From Tubulanus polymorphus (taxonomy: Eukaryota; Nemertea; Palaeonemertea; Tubulaniformes; Tubulanidae), in assembly GCF_964204645.1 (NCBI RefSeq), contig NC_134028.1, positions 26,634,153 to 26,698,152 on the forward strand: a stretch of 64,000 bases of DNA. The letters are read 5' to 3'. This document shows positions 1 to 12,597 of this stretch, piece by piece (the stretch's first letter is position 1; every line of letters begins with the position of its first letter). The notes beneath the pieces were generated by a model. It saw nothing but the letters and a program-made list of their open reading frames with translations. It did no database searches and had not been told where the DNA came from. A program made the position numbers and the translations under genes.

Positions 1-759
1 ATCGGTGGATCAAGTGTTTGGGAAAGGGGGGGGGCGCACATGGAACATAGGGTCACTACGCGTTTGTGCCCGATAATGATGGCGCAGTCATCATCTGCGA
101 GCGCCAGAAGAGGGAGGGAGGGGGGTCTGAGATACCTCCGCCAGAATAAATTTAAAAATTAGATGAATTTTGGTGCATTCTGAGCATCCCAGGTCCACCA
201 CTGAATGGCCTTAGGGTTTTCCTTGTCACCTAAAAACGATTTTAGAATGTAGGGGCTCGTCCGTACTTTCCAAAACACCACCCCCTGGCGACGCCTATGG
301 ATAAAATAAATGAAAATTACAATATGAATAATCACTCGTTTCTTACATGATACAATGATTTCACGTGATATACTAATGTATCATTACCTGATATACAAAA
401 ACCTGAATTTCGATACCTAAAATCCAACTTAACGAACACGATAGAAAATAGCATTAAATATAAATAAAATAAGTTTGAACAATAATAGCGAATGTTTAAG
501 AGCTATTGAGATTAAAATTGGCGACGAAACTCGTTTTTGTTAAGTAAAAAGAATTCACGAATGAAGTAGAGATTTCGGGGTTCCCCATCAGTATAACCCA
601 TAAATATGTATAACCGTCTTATTTTGACCCGTTTATTTTTTTGACTGTCCTGATTTTTTTTATTTGGATGAAATGACCGAGACAGGCTTTCAGACATCAC
701 CGTCAAACCACCAAATACTCGAGAGAAAGAGAAAAGGGAGAACACAATCTGTATCCGGT
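1..759. other. Left-edge non-coding sequence, downstream of the GST gene
   Basis: No coding region is recognised here. A run of nine G occurs near position 26. On the minus strand an AATAAA signal (plus-strand TTTATT at 632-637) lies about 125 bp beyond the GST stop codon and is the likely polyadenylation signal of that gene. The remainder is AT-rich and shows nothing I can name. Confidence 0.5.
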
Positions 760-3700
760 CTAATAGTCAGTTTGCGGACGATTTGCCAGCCATTTCGCGA
801 TGCGAGGAAGGCCTTCGATCTTGTCTTTGAGCGCTCGTAATTTCGGATATTTGTCCAGCGCGTTCGGTACGAACAAACACAGCCAACTGCAACAGTTTAT
901 GTATGATAGATCTGCCCACGTTAACTAAAACAGAAAAGAATAAATCATTACAATACGAAATGCTTTCCTTTTCCTTCTTGTATTCATCATTTTGTTTGAA
1001 GTCTCGGTGACATTTGAACGTGCACTTGAAACCCCCGAGCATCCTATTTAAACTAATCGATATCTTTTTTCTAGGTTTGCCCGTTTGATATCAATCATAT
1101 ATGTATCTATGGTAAGAAGCCAATTATCACAAACCGAAAAAAAAACAGCAACAACAACGAGTGAAACTTTGTCGGAAGGAGGTGAAAAAATAGCGCCTCC
1201 GATCTATTTCAGTTCGATTAAGTGCTAAAACACGGCGGGGTTTGTTTAAACCGCGTTGTACTGCGACTTGATTTCAATTTATTATCAGCATTCAACGCGT
1301 GGTGGTAGGTAAACAAGTTATAGAGCAACAAGCAGAATAGTGCTGGCCGGGCCGATCGGTGCATCTTCGCTCTCTCACTCTAATTATAAACATCTATCTG
1401 CAGTAACTGACGAAGTACAGACGGGGCAGAAGTCCCACATTAACAAACAGTTTATGTAACAGAAGCCACGAACACGAAAGTCGGAACGGTTTAATTTTCA
1501 ACGTTCTAGATGACCCTATCGCTCTATATTCCATTACAACAGTGCAGTCGGTACAGCAACGATATGTTTCAAGTTTTGAGTTATCAGTATACTTTGCAAT
1601 GAAGCCCTGTGTTACATACTATCTAAGTGACGTGCCTTCAGCAGTGAAACTCCAACGAATGACAATATCATTATTCAGAAACAGTAAGATATGACGTCAT
1701 TTATAGATGACCGATGAACATTTCAGTAAGATCACGTATGCAGACCTCACTCGACGTGTGAGCATATTTTTCCGTTTTTAGAAATGTGTTTGATGATTCT
1801 TTATTTTCACGTCAAATGTGATTTAATAATTCGAAACATCAATTTATCGTCGCATTTCCCCACATTTTTGCGAGGCCGTTTTTCATTTTTTTATCACTTC
1901 TTTAATCAGTCTTTTCGTCTGGTAGGTTTCTAGTACGTATGAATCGTCCGTTAGCCACGCACCTGTCAAAGCCTCGATAAGCATTTTACGGCGAGCCATC
2001 ACTATGAGACGCCGTGAACTGATTAGTGTAAGGTCGCATGACACTTTCAAGATGTCAAAGATTACGACATCATATCATCGAATACGGTAAAAGTACCAAA
2101 ACATCAAGTAGATAACACGTTATCGTCAGGAATATATTCATCCTACAACGATAATTACGCGAATATTAAAGGTGTCTTTGCAGCTTACACGCAACAGATC
2201 ACTTTATCATACCAATTGTAATCTATTTAATCCGATCAATGTGATACGCGTTTGAGAAGATAGTTTTCTCCATGTTTTTGTTGTTGTGAAACGATTGAGC
2301 ATGTTTACGTGCGTGTAGCTATGATATCGACTTACATCGTCCCCTACTAGATACCCCATTAATTGAAATATATTTTTTTGCAGATACTAGATTTCTGTAG
2401 GTACGGTTTAGCTGTATCTGTTTGAATTGCTCGATCGCGTTTGCTGCCTAAATACAAACACACACAAATAACTATAGATTAAAACTAATTATGTAAAATT
2501 AAAAATTGGTTTTTAGTAGGAACTAGTTTCATATTTGGAGGTAATCGTGATGTTGGAGGGGTCTAAACTATCGTTTAGCAAAAAAACACACTGTATCTGA
2601 AAAGGAAGTATGTTATTCGAAGAAATTTCGCAGAGTGACTTTGAGTGAAGTTCGGCCCACAACCACGTCCCCAAAATTACGGTACATATTACGGTCCAGT
2701 CTTAACGACACCAAACTAAAAACGTCCATATATTGTGAATCCTGGATTGTCTGGTGGAACGCGGCCTGAGTGTCGTTGATGACGAAATGCCCTTTTTATG
2801 AGTGACTGATTGAAACTGAAGATGCATTTTTCTCGTAGAAATAATACACTCGGAACAATCTGACTGTGTTTGATTATGAATGATGAGGTTAACCACGAGG
2901 AAGAAGAGAGTTCGTTAGTTTGTTGTTAATCCTACGCGCTAGAATCGTAAGGATGAACAATTAGTGAAGAGTTCTGGCAGTAGCAGCGAGCTGATAGTTG
3001 TGTAGTTGTGCTGTAATTACCTCCAGTATCGGAATGCAGTTCGCGGGTTCACGCCGTACCTCTCAACTATTACTCTCCCAATGCGCCGAGTGCTGGCCCA
3101 TTTTAAATCTACGAGGACATGTTTATATTAGGAATCAAAATAAAACAAAACATTTAAACCCGGTCGGTTTTTTGCCAGGCGTGAAATATTCTAGGGGTGT
3201 TATCAAAAGATTAGTCATAATAACATTTTATTCAGCGTGTAGGTGGGAACAGGAAAAACCGTGTCAAATCGATGTATCACACATGTTAAATTTTAAATCG
3301 AAAGAATTTTAATAACCGTAGACATTTAACGAGGCAATTTATTCCATTCATATGGCGTGAATTCAGTAACACAAACAGTTCTCGGAGAAAAATGACTCCA
3401 GAGTTAAAACATTATAAAGGAACTAATTTTATCGCGAGTAAAACTTAACCTATAACCGTGGAACTGGTAAAACACGAACAACTAAAACAATAGGGTCAAA
3501 GTGAATGAGGAACTAGCATCCACAATTTAAACCCGTGCAAAAGGCGGAATATTTTGAATAATCATCAATCCTCTTGTTCTGATTTCACCGCTATATAGGG
3601 GATGTAGCCCTATTTAAAAACCTAATCAGAGTTGATCGTATGTCATTCCATCCCGTGGATTCTGAATGTAGGATTCGGCTGGGGAATGGGTTTAAGGAGG

Positions 3701-6700
3701 GATCGTCGGAGAAAATGACAAAAGGTCCATTTCACGGAGCGCATTTTAGAACCGTCCCAGTTTTGTAAGAGCTGATTTAGTTTATTCGAGTCTTGTAATT
3801 TCGATGCAATCAGTCAAGTCCACGGAATGAGAGATCTCACGTTTTAGGAGCAAACATTTATTCAAACTGAATATGCATCATTTCGGACCCAGATTTGTGC
3901 ACAAATATTTATACACGATAACCTGAAATGTTTGAATTCTTTGCCGATAAATAAAATGCCAGCAGCAGCCGCCGCCACTGATTGCGCGCGCGAGAAAGAG
4001 GCCGGCGAAATTAGCCGGGACCATCTGAGTTCAAACTGACAAGAAACAATCGTGAAATTGTAAGTAATTAACCTGTCAATCATTAATCAATCAATTTGAA
4101 TTTTTAACGGACATTTAGTCTATTATCTATAAATAAGTTCAGTAGCGGCGCGGCGGTACGTGTAAACTATAAAGCCTTCTCTGATCTGAAGCGCTTCTTC
4201 GAATTTTTATCGAGTCGAATATTTTTTAGCCCATCAATAACGCCGAGAGACTATAAACAAGTAGGTCTTGTCTTGAACGATGACGTCAGCAGTTCATATC
4301 CCACCCGGGTTGCCGACATTCGGGGGTAAGTTTGATAAAGCTCGGGTGGGCTGAGAAGAGTAGAGGGCATGTACTGAGTTTGACGACTTTTTATTAAACT
4401 CACTCTTTTTTCGTTGTTTTCCTCTGAATATATTATCTGTATAGGTTTCATCATATCTTCTAGTGTGTCGACTAACGCGTCCACTTGCGCGGCTTCAATT
4501 CTGTTTCTACCGGACAGTCCTGAAACATAACCTAACACCAATTAACCCTGCGCGTACAATCAGCCGACCGCTGGAGTGTAGATGAATTGGTATCCGTATT
4601 CCGAGACTAGTTTATTTGCAATCTACACTAAACTGAGTTTCGAGGCTCCCGAACCCAAATATCACGAAACCAGTCACAAATAGCTACGATATTGCCCGTA
4701 CTAGAAGATGTTTGGTGAGTTTTTCCCTGAAAATGGTTTAAGCCAAAGAAAAAATTGAAATTAAAATTGAAGGACAGTTACTAAGCAACTACTAGTGCCA
4801 CCTGGTGAAATTGGTGGTTTTGCATAATTACCGTGTTCAGTGGCTATGAATCTCGCTATTGCGTACGTCTGATTAATTTGTTTGCCATCAACCTCTAAGA
4901 TCGGTACCTGTCCAAAATGCAACGCTGCAATTGATAAGAAAAAAAAACGAACGGTCAGTAATTCGTATCAGACTCGTGATTAAGCCATTCATTTAAATAT
5001 GCAGGTTTGATAAAGGTTGTAGTCGTCGCAATATTCCAAGGTCGAGTTGTCGGTTACGATGCCGTACATTGTCTTTTCGTACGTAATTTTATCGACAATA
5101 ATGGTAACGTGGTTACGTGATCACGTGGTTTACTCGCGGGGCGGAAGGCGTGGATGTTGGAGAGTTGAACTCCACCAGCGCCGCCGGTAAAATCAACCTC
5201 TTACATACAACGGCATAATCTAATACAGATATATATTATCGTGGAGTAAAATAAAACACTCCCTATCGATACTTAATCACGGAGTAGCATTCCTACCTTA
5301 GGATTCGATACAAATTCAAAAGCATCTAAATCTCGGGACCCAGTTGCACAATATAGGTTTGACTCGAAGCCGCACCTAATTCGAACAAAATTGGACCAGC
5401 GAAATTGGTCTGAGGTCAGCGAAGTTTGAGATGAGCACAGGGAAATATAGATAGACAAGTCAGAGAAAATAATTTAATTTTTGTCTGATTTAGTCGAAAT
5501 TCCCAGTGGGCAAATCCGACCGAAAATGAATAACAAACGTTACTGAAAATGAACTAATTCTAACTCAGAACTGTGACTGTGGTACTGGATGCAATGAGCG
5601 CAAACCATGGTTTCTTCGATTTTATTATTGATACGTAAGTTGTAGCACTTTGACAACCTGGGGAGAGAGTCACTGTCGTCACCGCCGCCTGGAGCACTAA
5701 TTATCGCCGCCTGGAGCACTAATTACGTGCCGTCGACTTAAGATATCCACAGTGATTTCCCATTAGTTGAATAGACAACGTCACTTTATCAGTTTAGCAT
5801 CAAACACGGTAAATATTGAACTAAATGTCAAGCGGTGACGACAGAAGTACGTTGTGTGCGTGCGCGTGCTATCTGCCGAGGTGACAGAGACCTTGGTAAA
5901 ATTGACGGTGTCTTGTGCACCGAAAAACATCGTCAAAAACATCTTTTGACCGACTATCATTCATTTGAAGAGAGACCCACAATGATGAAGAACAGCTGAA
6001 GGAGCATCTGACACTTCGACGAATCAATTCTATGAGCAAATTTCAAAACCAATTTCTATCAGTTTTAAAAATAGCGCAGGACCCTACTCGATGTGGGGCT
6101 GGGAAACGGGCTGTAAAGATGATATTTCTCATGTCGAATCATCGGCTGTACATCCAAGGGTTCAGTTTTACAATCAGGGTTATCTAGTGATGTAACCACA
6201 AGATAACCCTGATTGTATTGAAGCCTATCTAAAAACAATGAGGGACCAGTTTTAAGGGATTTAAGAGCACTCTCTGACCTAGGTCAAGATTGTGCAACTG
6301 GGCCAGAGAGAGCCAAACAGTTTCATTATATACTCATAATACAACAACAACAACAATGAAACTATAAGTCGTTCTGTGAAACGGGCCTATAGGTATCCCC
6401 CCATTCTAGCCCAGTACGGAGGTTGTTACCCTTGATTATCATTTAATAAGCTCTTTCGTTGCCGACTCGTGATAATTTCTAAGTCAACCGTTTTCTATAT
6501 TCGTGTTTTGTTATTAATCAGTTATGAACACATATCAGGCGCACTACGCGTTCATTTGTCGGTCGCGATTTACAGCGATATTCGTAACGGGATCAAAGAT
6601 CACCTGGTGCGAACTGTTGTATAATTATCGTATTCTTCCGCATTCCGATCTCGATTAAAACCGCGGCCAATAATAATTACCAGGTGCGTAAAAAGCTAAT

Positions 6701-9700
6701 CAAATATAGAAAAAAAAACAGCGTAAAATACAGCATGAGGGAGAGAGAGAAAGAGAGAGAAAGAGTGATACACGAAGCAGATTAGTCTTTCATATGTATA
6801 ATGGATAAAAAACCTGATTCCAGGAAAAGCGTATTTTCGTAATTACGCGGTTCACGAGTATAGAATAACTTAACAGATATCGCCGTGGTGGTTTATAATT
6901 AATATGTAAAAAGGTGAAGAATTTTAAAAGTGAAATACTTCGCGGCGCGAGTTTTCTTGTGGGAGGCGGTAAGGCGCTGTACTGTCGCCTCCGCGTTAGA
7001 TATTTACCTCGGTAGAATTATGTGTAATGAAATTAAAACGAATACAGATATCAGTCGGGTCCGGTTTCACGAAACATTGAAATTTAGAAAGTATTCTAGG
7101 ATTCAATTCTTTTTTTGACGCCGTAAAAACCTTTACAATAAGGTTTATATACATTGATACCGAGTATGTGAGTTCTGTGTGATTCCTAGCGCACTACGTC
7201 ATCAATATTGGCGTTTCAAAATAACAACTTTTATAATTGTTAATCTAGGTGTTTATTTTGTGATAAATCATAACTCATTTAATTTTTGAAGATTTTTAAT
7301 AGCTTTTTTTGAGAGGATGCACTACTTTGTCAATATATATCGGGGCTGAACTGGCTAGAGTATTTTAGTGTTTGTTTTATATCATCTATTGTCGACAATG
7401 TGTTATTTTTCAAGGCGTCAATAAACTTCAAAACCTTAGTTTTCTTGTCGTAAATGCGGACTCAACATTTGTCGATAAAGATTGACTTTGAGATTCATTT
7501 CCGATTATAACTATTAGTACAAAAATCGTCAAAACACCTTGTAATACAGGAACGGACGAGGATTCCGGAATACTGGACGATAAAACATTCCAGTAGTGAA
7601 CTTCTGCAAGCTGTGAAATGATATTTTTAGTCAAACATGTTGAATATTCCAATGCCAAATATTCACTGATAACAGTAGAATTTTGGTCCTATTTCCTGGG
7701 ATATTAGAAAAATAAAAAAGGCACGATAAAAGCAGTACTTTTCGTGCGACTATTCAGTCGTATCAATCGAATGTTTCTATGATTGTGTAAACCGATCTAT
7801 CGAAGGACAGAATACAAATCATATTATGCGTATCAGATGTTTTTACGTGTTGATTACAGCTGGTAGCTATAGCTAGTACAAACCCGTGTCGAATATAACG
7901 CATTTGCACTTAATATATTCAATAAATTATCCGTTATGATTAAGCTGTCATTAACTGCTGCTAAGCCATTTTTAGGAGACGTGACAATACTCGACAACGT
8001 CCCCGCAGAACCGTTGTTTACAAACAGGCATAATCAACGACACTTGTTGATAGGCCTCTAAAGTCAACGATGTCCTTCACGATACGGAAAACACGACCAT
8101 AAACATGGACAGTGGTTTTATCACTTGACTATGACAGCTCCGCTTGTTTGTGTCCGCTGGGTCACTAAATACTGATTTGCACTGGATCAACTTGCTGACA
8201 GAGCAAATCGACTTGGAGGACACGACCACCCCACGGAGTTAATCGTCAGTCACTCATCCAGTCACAATACTCTACTTCTGAACAATACTTCAGTACCAAG
8301 TACTCCGTGAACCTTTCTACCGCAAAGGTAAAATCAGTACGAGATGAATAGAATTATTAGTTTTGAACTAATGATATATTATCAAGCAACGTATTTATCG
8401 AAATCGCATTGGTGTCAGTTACATCTTATAACCAGGGGCTGCTGTTGTAGGAGGTAGTTCCTGGAATTGCCTCATTGTCGCCCGTATAGACAACCATGCA
8501 GCGTTTAAGCTAGCAACAGCAAATGAATTTCGTATTACGAATATGATCAAATAATATCTTTTTGATGCCGTAAAAATCGTTTCAACTATATTCATCCTAG
8601 TATACGTTATTTAAGGGGTTCCGTGTGAGTCGATGTGCACTACGTCGTCAATATTGGTATCTCAAAATAGCATTTAAAATTATAAATTTTGGCGTTCATT
8701 TTGTAATCAAATTTCATAACTCTTTATTTATTTCTAATGAATTTTGATAATTATTTTTGAGAGGATGTGCACAACGTCATCAGTAGAAAGAAGACCGTCA
8801 CGCGGACATTTTTTACGTGTTTTTTTTCAAATTTAAGTATGTTCTATGTAGTTTACAGTTCTTCTAATTTCACAAGTTTAGATTTGTATAATTCCACTTG
8901 CAGATGTTCAGTTGAGCTGCGCGTTGCAATCCATTTCACATTTTTTTCCATCTATATTCGCGATACAAGATACAAATATACAAAACTCCTGACATCGATA
9001 AAATGTGTCAGCGCTTCCTGATTGCATCAATAATTGTGAAAGACAATTAGATTAGTTTTTTTTCTGGAAAGGTCATTAGACAACCTCAAGGTCAAAACTA
9101 CACAATGTATATCAATGAATATTCCGTTGAGAGTAAGTATTAATTTAGAACTGGCTTTAATAGTTTATTTATTTGACCCCGGTTGATCAAGCACTTGTTG
9201 AATATAAAAATTCCATTGAAGCTTCACTGATTCTATTGTTATATGGAAACGTGGGTGGGATACTAGACACGTGGTTACTATTATACATAGAAGACCCAAA
9301 GACCCGAATAAACACGGGAAAGTGGCCGAAAAAATTTGATTCAACCTATTACAAACATCATGCTTCATTCTTTGAGTTTCTTTGTAGAGTCTTGATATGA
9401 AAAACGCAATTGTGATAGCCTGGAAATATCGGAATCGGATACTGATACATTCAGCTTATACTTAGTTATCATTGAATTGAAACCAAGTTCTGTAGCCATT
9501 TAGATCGGTAAAACATGAACTATTTAGAATATTGTGAAATAAAAGGGCGAGTCTAATATTTTGGTACCCAGCACCAAGTCTAGTCAAAATCAAATCTTAG
9601 TACTCTCGGAATGCTATCATTTAGATTACCCCCATTTCAGAACTGATACCGGGCAAGAACTTTCTCCTAAAATGTGACCTAATACTGTCTGATTATAGTT

Positions 9701-9966
9701 TTGGATCCGTATGATGAGTGGCATCTAAAATTCCCCTATATTTCTAATGAGGTCGAGTTGTACCTTTTTCACCGGTCGGTCAACGATATTCCACAACACG
9801 GACCTGATCATCGACGGTTTTATGACTTACTTGGTTTAATCGCCGGCCATTCTTCTTTCTCGAATCGGAAATCCTCGTAGTCAACGTCTGCGGCGGCGAA
9901 TATCAGCCTCGCCAATTCTGCTCTTCCTCGTGCGTTGAAATATAACAGACGGTATTTGGTTGGCAT
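760..9966 (-). CDS. Sigma-class glutathione S-transferase (prostaglandin D synthase type), frame disrupted in exon 4
   Basis: Cytosolic GST that conjugates glutathione to electrophiles; the sigma class also includes haematopoietic prostaglandin D synthases. Predicted coding exons in order: 9831-9966, 4832-4924, 4404-4519, 2336-2447, 760-924. The N-terminal thioredoxin-like half shows the sigma pattern YFNARGRAEL, with the catalytic Tyr near residue 9, and the cis-Pro glutathione-binding segment FGQVPILEVDG. The helical C-terminal half contains GYLVGDD followed by LTWADL and ends RPQTDY. Splice phases agree at all junctions except in exon 4, which is 112 bp (one base too many). Its first 30 codons read in one frame and GYLVGDD in the next. 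The break lies between an A7 run (plus-strand T at 2373-2379) and a G4 run (2354-2357). An alternative weak donor (GTATCT) would end the exon at 2355 and keep frame while skipping that motif. With one base removed the length is about 206 aa, normal for the family. Introns are long (4.9 kb after exon 1). The 5' UTR may continue upstream, and a donor at 14617 is one candidate. Confidence 0.9.
5683..5726. repeat. 22-bp direct tandem duplication
   Basis: Two adjacent, nearly identical 22-bp units beginning CGCCGCCTGGAGCACTAATT lie at 5683-5704 and 5705-5726, in GST intron 1. They are more GC-rich than the surrounding sequence. No function is visible. Confidence 0.85.
6171..6215. repeat. Perfect 15-bp inverted repeat (hairpin)
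   Basis: CAATCAGGGTTATCT at 6171-6185 is followed, after a 15-base spacer, by its exact reverse complement at 6201-6215. It lies in GST intron 1. It may be the core of a degenerate fold-back element. Confidence 0.8.
7112..7340 (+). repeat. Interspersed repeat family A, copy 1
   Basis: About 230 bp that aligns by eye with 8560-8790 and with the reverse complement of 53265-53470. Shared landmarks in order: a GCCGTAAAAA block, a stretch with ATATACATTGATA, a CACTACGTCATCAATATTGG block, an AT-rich middle containing CATAACTCATTTA, and GAGAGGATG near the end. No coding capacity is seen. It is probably a non-autonomous transposable element. Confidence 0.7.
8560..8790 (+). repeat. Interspersed repeat family A, copy 2
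   Basis: Second copy of the family seen at 7112-7340, same orientation and about 1.4 kb away in the same GST intron. It keeps GCCGTAAAAAT, the CACTACGTCGTCAATATTGG block and TTTGAGAGGATGTGCAC, but has diverged considerably in the AT-rich centre. Confidence 0.7.
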
Positions 9967-12559
9967 CTTACGATGTTTCTGCCTAGTACAAAAAAATATG
10001 ATAAAACACGATATGATAATGATATGAAAGTGGTATCTACGGCGCGGTATAGTAGTGACCTTTCTCTGAAGTCGGGGTCTGATTATTAACGGGTTCTATG
10101 TGACAGTTGAGATTAATCTTGATCGCGAGGTTAGCGAACCTACAATATGGAACTGTCGGATTAAATCCCAAATCTGAATACATTGTTCGAGGCTCATCTC
10201 TCATCCGAGTGTTTGGAGCAAACGTTCGTCTCAACACGAGCAGAGAACGCGGATGGTGTAGAAGGAACCCCTGAGGATTTTGTGGCGGGTGAAATGGAGG
10301 CCATTTATACAAAATATGCGGTTATAGCTGGAAACATGCAGACAATTCCGGGGAACGTTACAGAAATATGAGAAAAGTGCGAAGTGGTCAGAATACTTTC
10401 GTTGGTGGAGGGAAGCGTGCACGATGACCTTCTGCGTCTTTAAAAGTGCAACAATTTTAACCAACTCGTTGTTCTACAACTTAAAACACATATCTGAAAT
10501 ATTTGTGCGAACTATTTTTATATTTTCTCACCGCGGGGGCAACAACTGGATCAAGAACGAGTAACGAATATCTTATCTCAAATATTACCCCACGACTATC
10601 AATTGTTTGTTTTTACTCCGCTTGTTGCGCAGAAAATTCGACGAGAAATGAAAAATTCCTCGCCTTCGAAGCGCCGCGGATCATGAACACTTCCAGGAAT
10701 TGAAGGTACCCCCGCTGGCCGAGAAAAACAAAAAACGGAGATTTTCGGCATATCCCTTTTTTTCTCTACGTTTTCTTTGCGACGTAATTCAACTATTTCA
10801 AAAAATCTCTTCTTCGCATTTCTATTTATAGAAAAACCGCCGAGGAAATGAATGAGTCGTTTACGTCAATTCACAGCAAAACGCAATTAAATCTAAAGTT
10901 TTCTTTTATTGCTGCTCAAACGTTAAAAGCGGGAAACGGCCGTCACTGTAAAGACGTTGGGCAGGAAATGCGCTGTAAGAAGTAATTTATGACCAGTAAA
11001 GAGAGTGCCCTATCAGCAGCGCAGCCTGTCAGAATGTTGACGTCATGACTTCCGTTTTAAGTAGTATGCACACCTCCTCGTCTGGGGCAGAAATTATTTT
11101 TAACTAAAAACCGCATTTTATTAGTTTTAGCGTGAAGTAAAACAGTTTAGAAAAAAAAACCGAATTGTATTAGTTTTAGTTCGAAATAAAAAAGTAAAAC
11201 AAGAAAATCAGCTGAATCAATAGTTTATTTTCTTTTATATCTTGAATTTAGTTAAATTGATTTGATTAGAACTAATGCTCATTGGTCGTGCCTTAACGGT
11301 GCTACCGGGAGTGAAACCTCGTGTCACATTTTGAAATCGGATCGTCGAATTCACATCGTTTAAATTTAAATCGAATCTTAGGCGAAGAAAATTGATACCT
11401 TGTTTCTCCGGTCCGCTGAGTTTAAAGTTGACCCAGCCGCCTATCTGCCCTGTACATTATTTAAAAAAATCATGATTAATTCAACAATAACCGACCCGGC
11501 AGTTATAGAAATGAGCTGATTACGAATTATTATAGTTTACAAAAGTGACCCGGTCAAATGGAAGAAACAAGATATCATTTCATTTTAGTGTTATCAGATC
11601 GAGCGTGAAAAACATTGACCCTTTGTATTCTAAGTCTTTTTTTAAACGCCTGATGGCTTCCACGCGCGCGATGTCGACGCTCGAAGTATAAAGAATATAT
11701 AGATATGATACGAGGTGTTCAAGGTGATGTTATTCTTATAAACTGTCGGAATGAATACACGCAGAACATCACAATTCAAGCGAAAAAAAAACACCATCGC
11801 CCACCACCATTAGCATCATCCACAATACAATAATGCTGCATATTTCATTCGTCGACTGAATGTCAAGGTCAATGAATTCCTCTCGTTCACTGCCTCATCT
11901 CTCTTTCTCGTATATTTAGCTCTTTTCTTCCTCTCGCATTTTGATCAAGAGTCTCTTAAACTGCTCCTTTACTTATGGCCCTTGCGGAAATAGTCAAGGA
12001 ATACGCGGCAATCTATTAACAGACGTCATCTGTGTCAAGTACAACCATTAAATGTATAATTTCTAAGAATCGTTCTCCGTATCTGAACGGCATCAATATC
12101 ATATCCAGCAAAAATAAATCGAGGACTTCGCTTCTTACTCAATAAACCATTTAAGCCTATAGCGGCCTTTCTCGAACCTAATAGCCCGTTAGCAGATTGG
12201 GTATTTTGGGAATTCGTACAATATCGATCTCGTGATCCGGATGTTACTAGACGAATTATCAGAATTATCATTCGCTAGTGATAATAACCACGCGCGGTGA
12301 AATGACCAACACTAATTCACAGTAATCGCTCGTCCAATTAGAGTAACGAGCCAATTACATCTGCGTTACATAGGGTCAAACCTGTCAAATTGCGAGCTGC
12401 CAGTCACGACAGCTTCACATTGTAATTTCAGTAATTCTTATTAGACGATTCTCATTAGTTTTAGGTGACGATGTTCTAGTTTAACATCGCCCCGCAATAT
12501 AAACGAAAAAATAATATGAAGTCCGGAAAATGTTACATCGAGCTAGTGGTAGTTTATCT

Positions 12560-12597
12560 AACGTTTCGATTATATTCTAATAGTCATCTTCAGGAAT
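12560..12597 (-). repeat. Penelope-type terminal motif with hammerhead-like core, copy 1
   Basis: On the minus strand this reads CCTGAAGATGAC, a short self-complementary segment (GACTAT with ATAATC, one mismatch), then CGAAACGTT. That is the CUGANGA / stem II / GAAA layout of a hammerhead core. Related motifs are at 35389, 52880, 62581 and 62672. Penelope-like elements are known to carry such motifs in their terminal repeats. Only the motif, not a whole element, is recognisable here. Confidence 0.45.

Noticed and set aside
9165-9400. Opposed open frames at 9165-9368 (-) and 9173-9400 (+), one reading QWNFYIQQVLDQPG
   Set aside because: Looks like a fragment of an old repeat in GST intron 1. 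I could not find a second copy in the window or a coding context, so it is not annotated.
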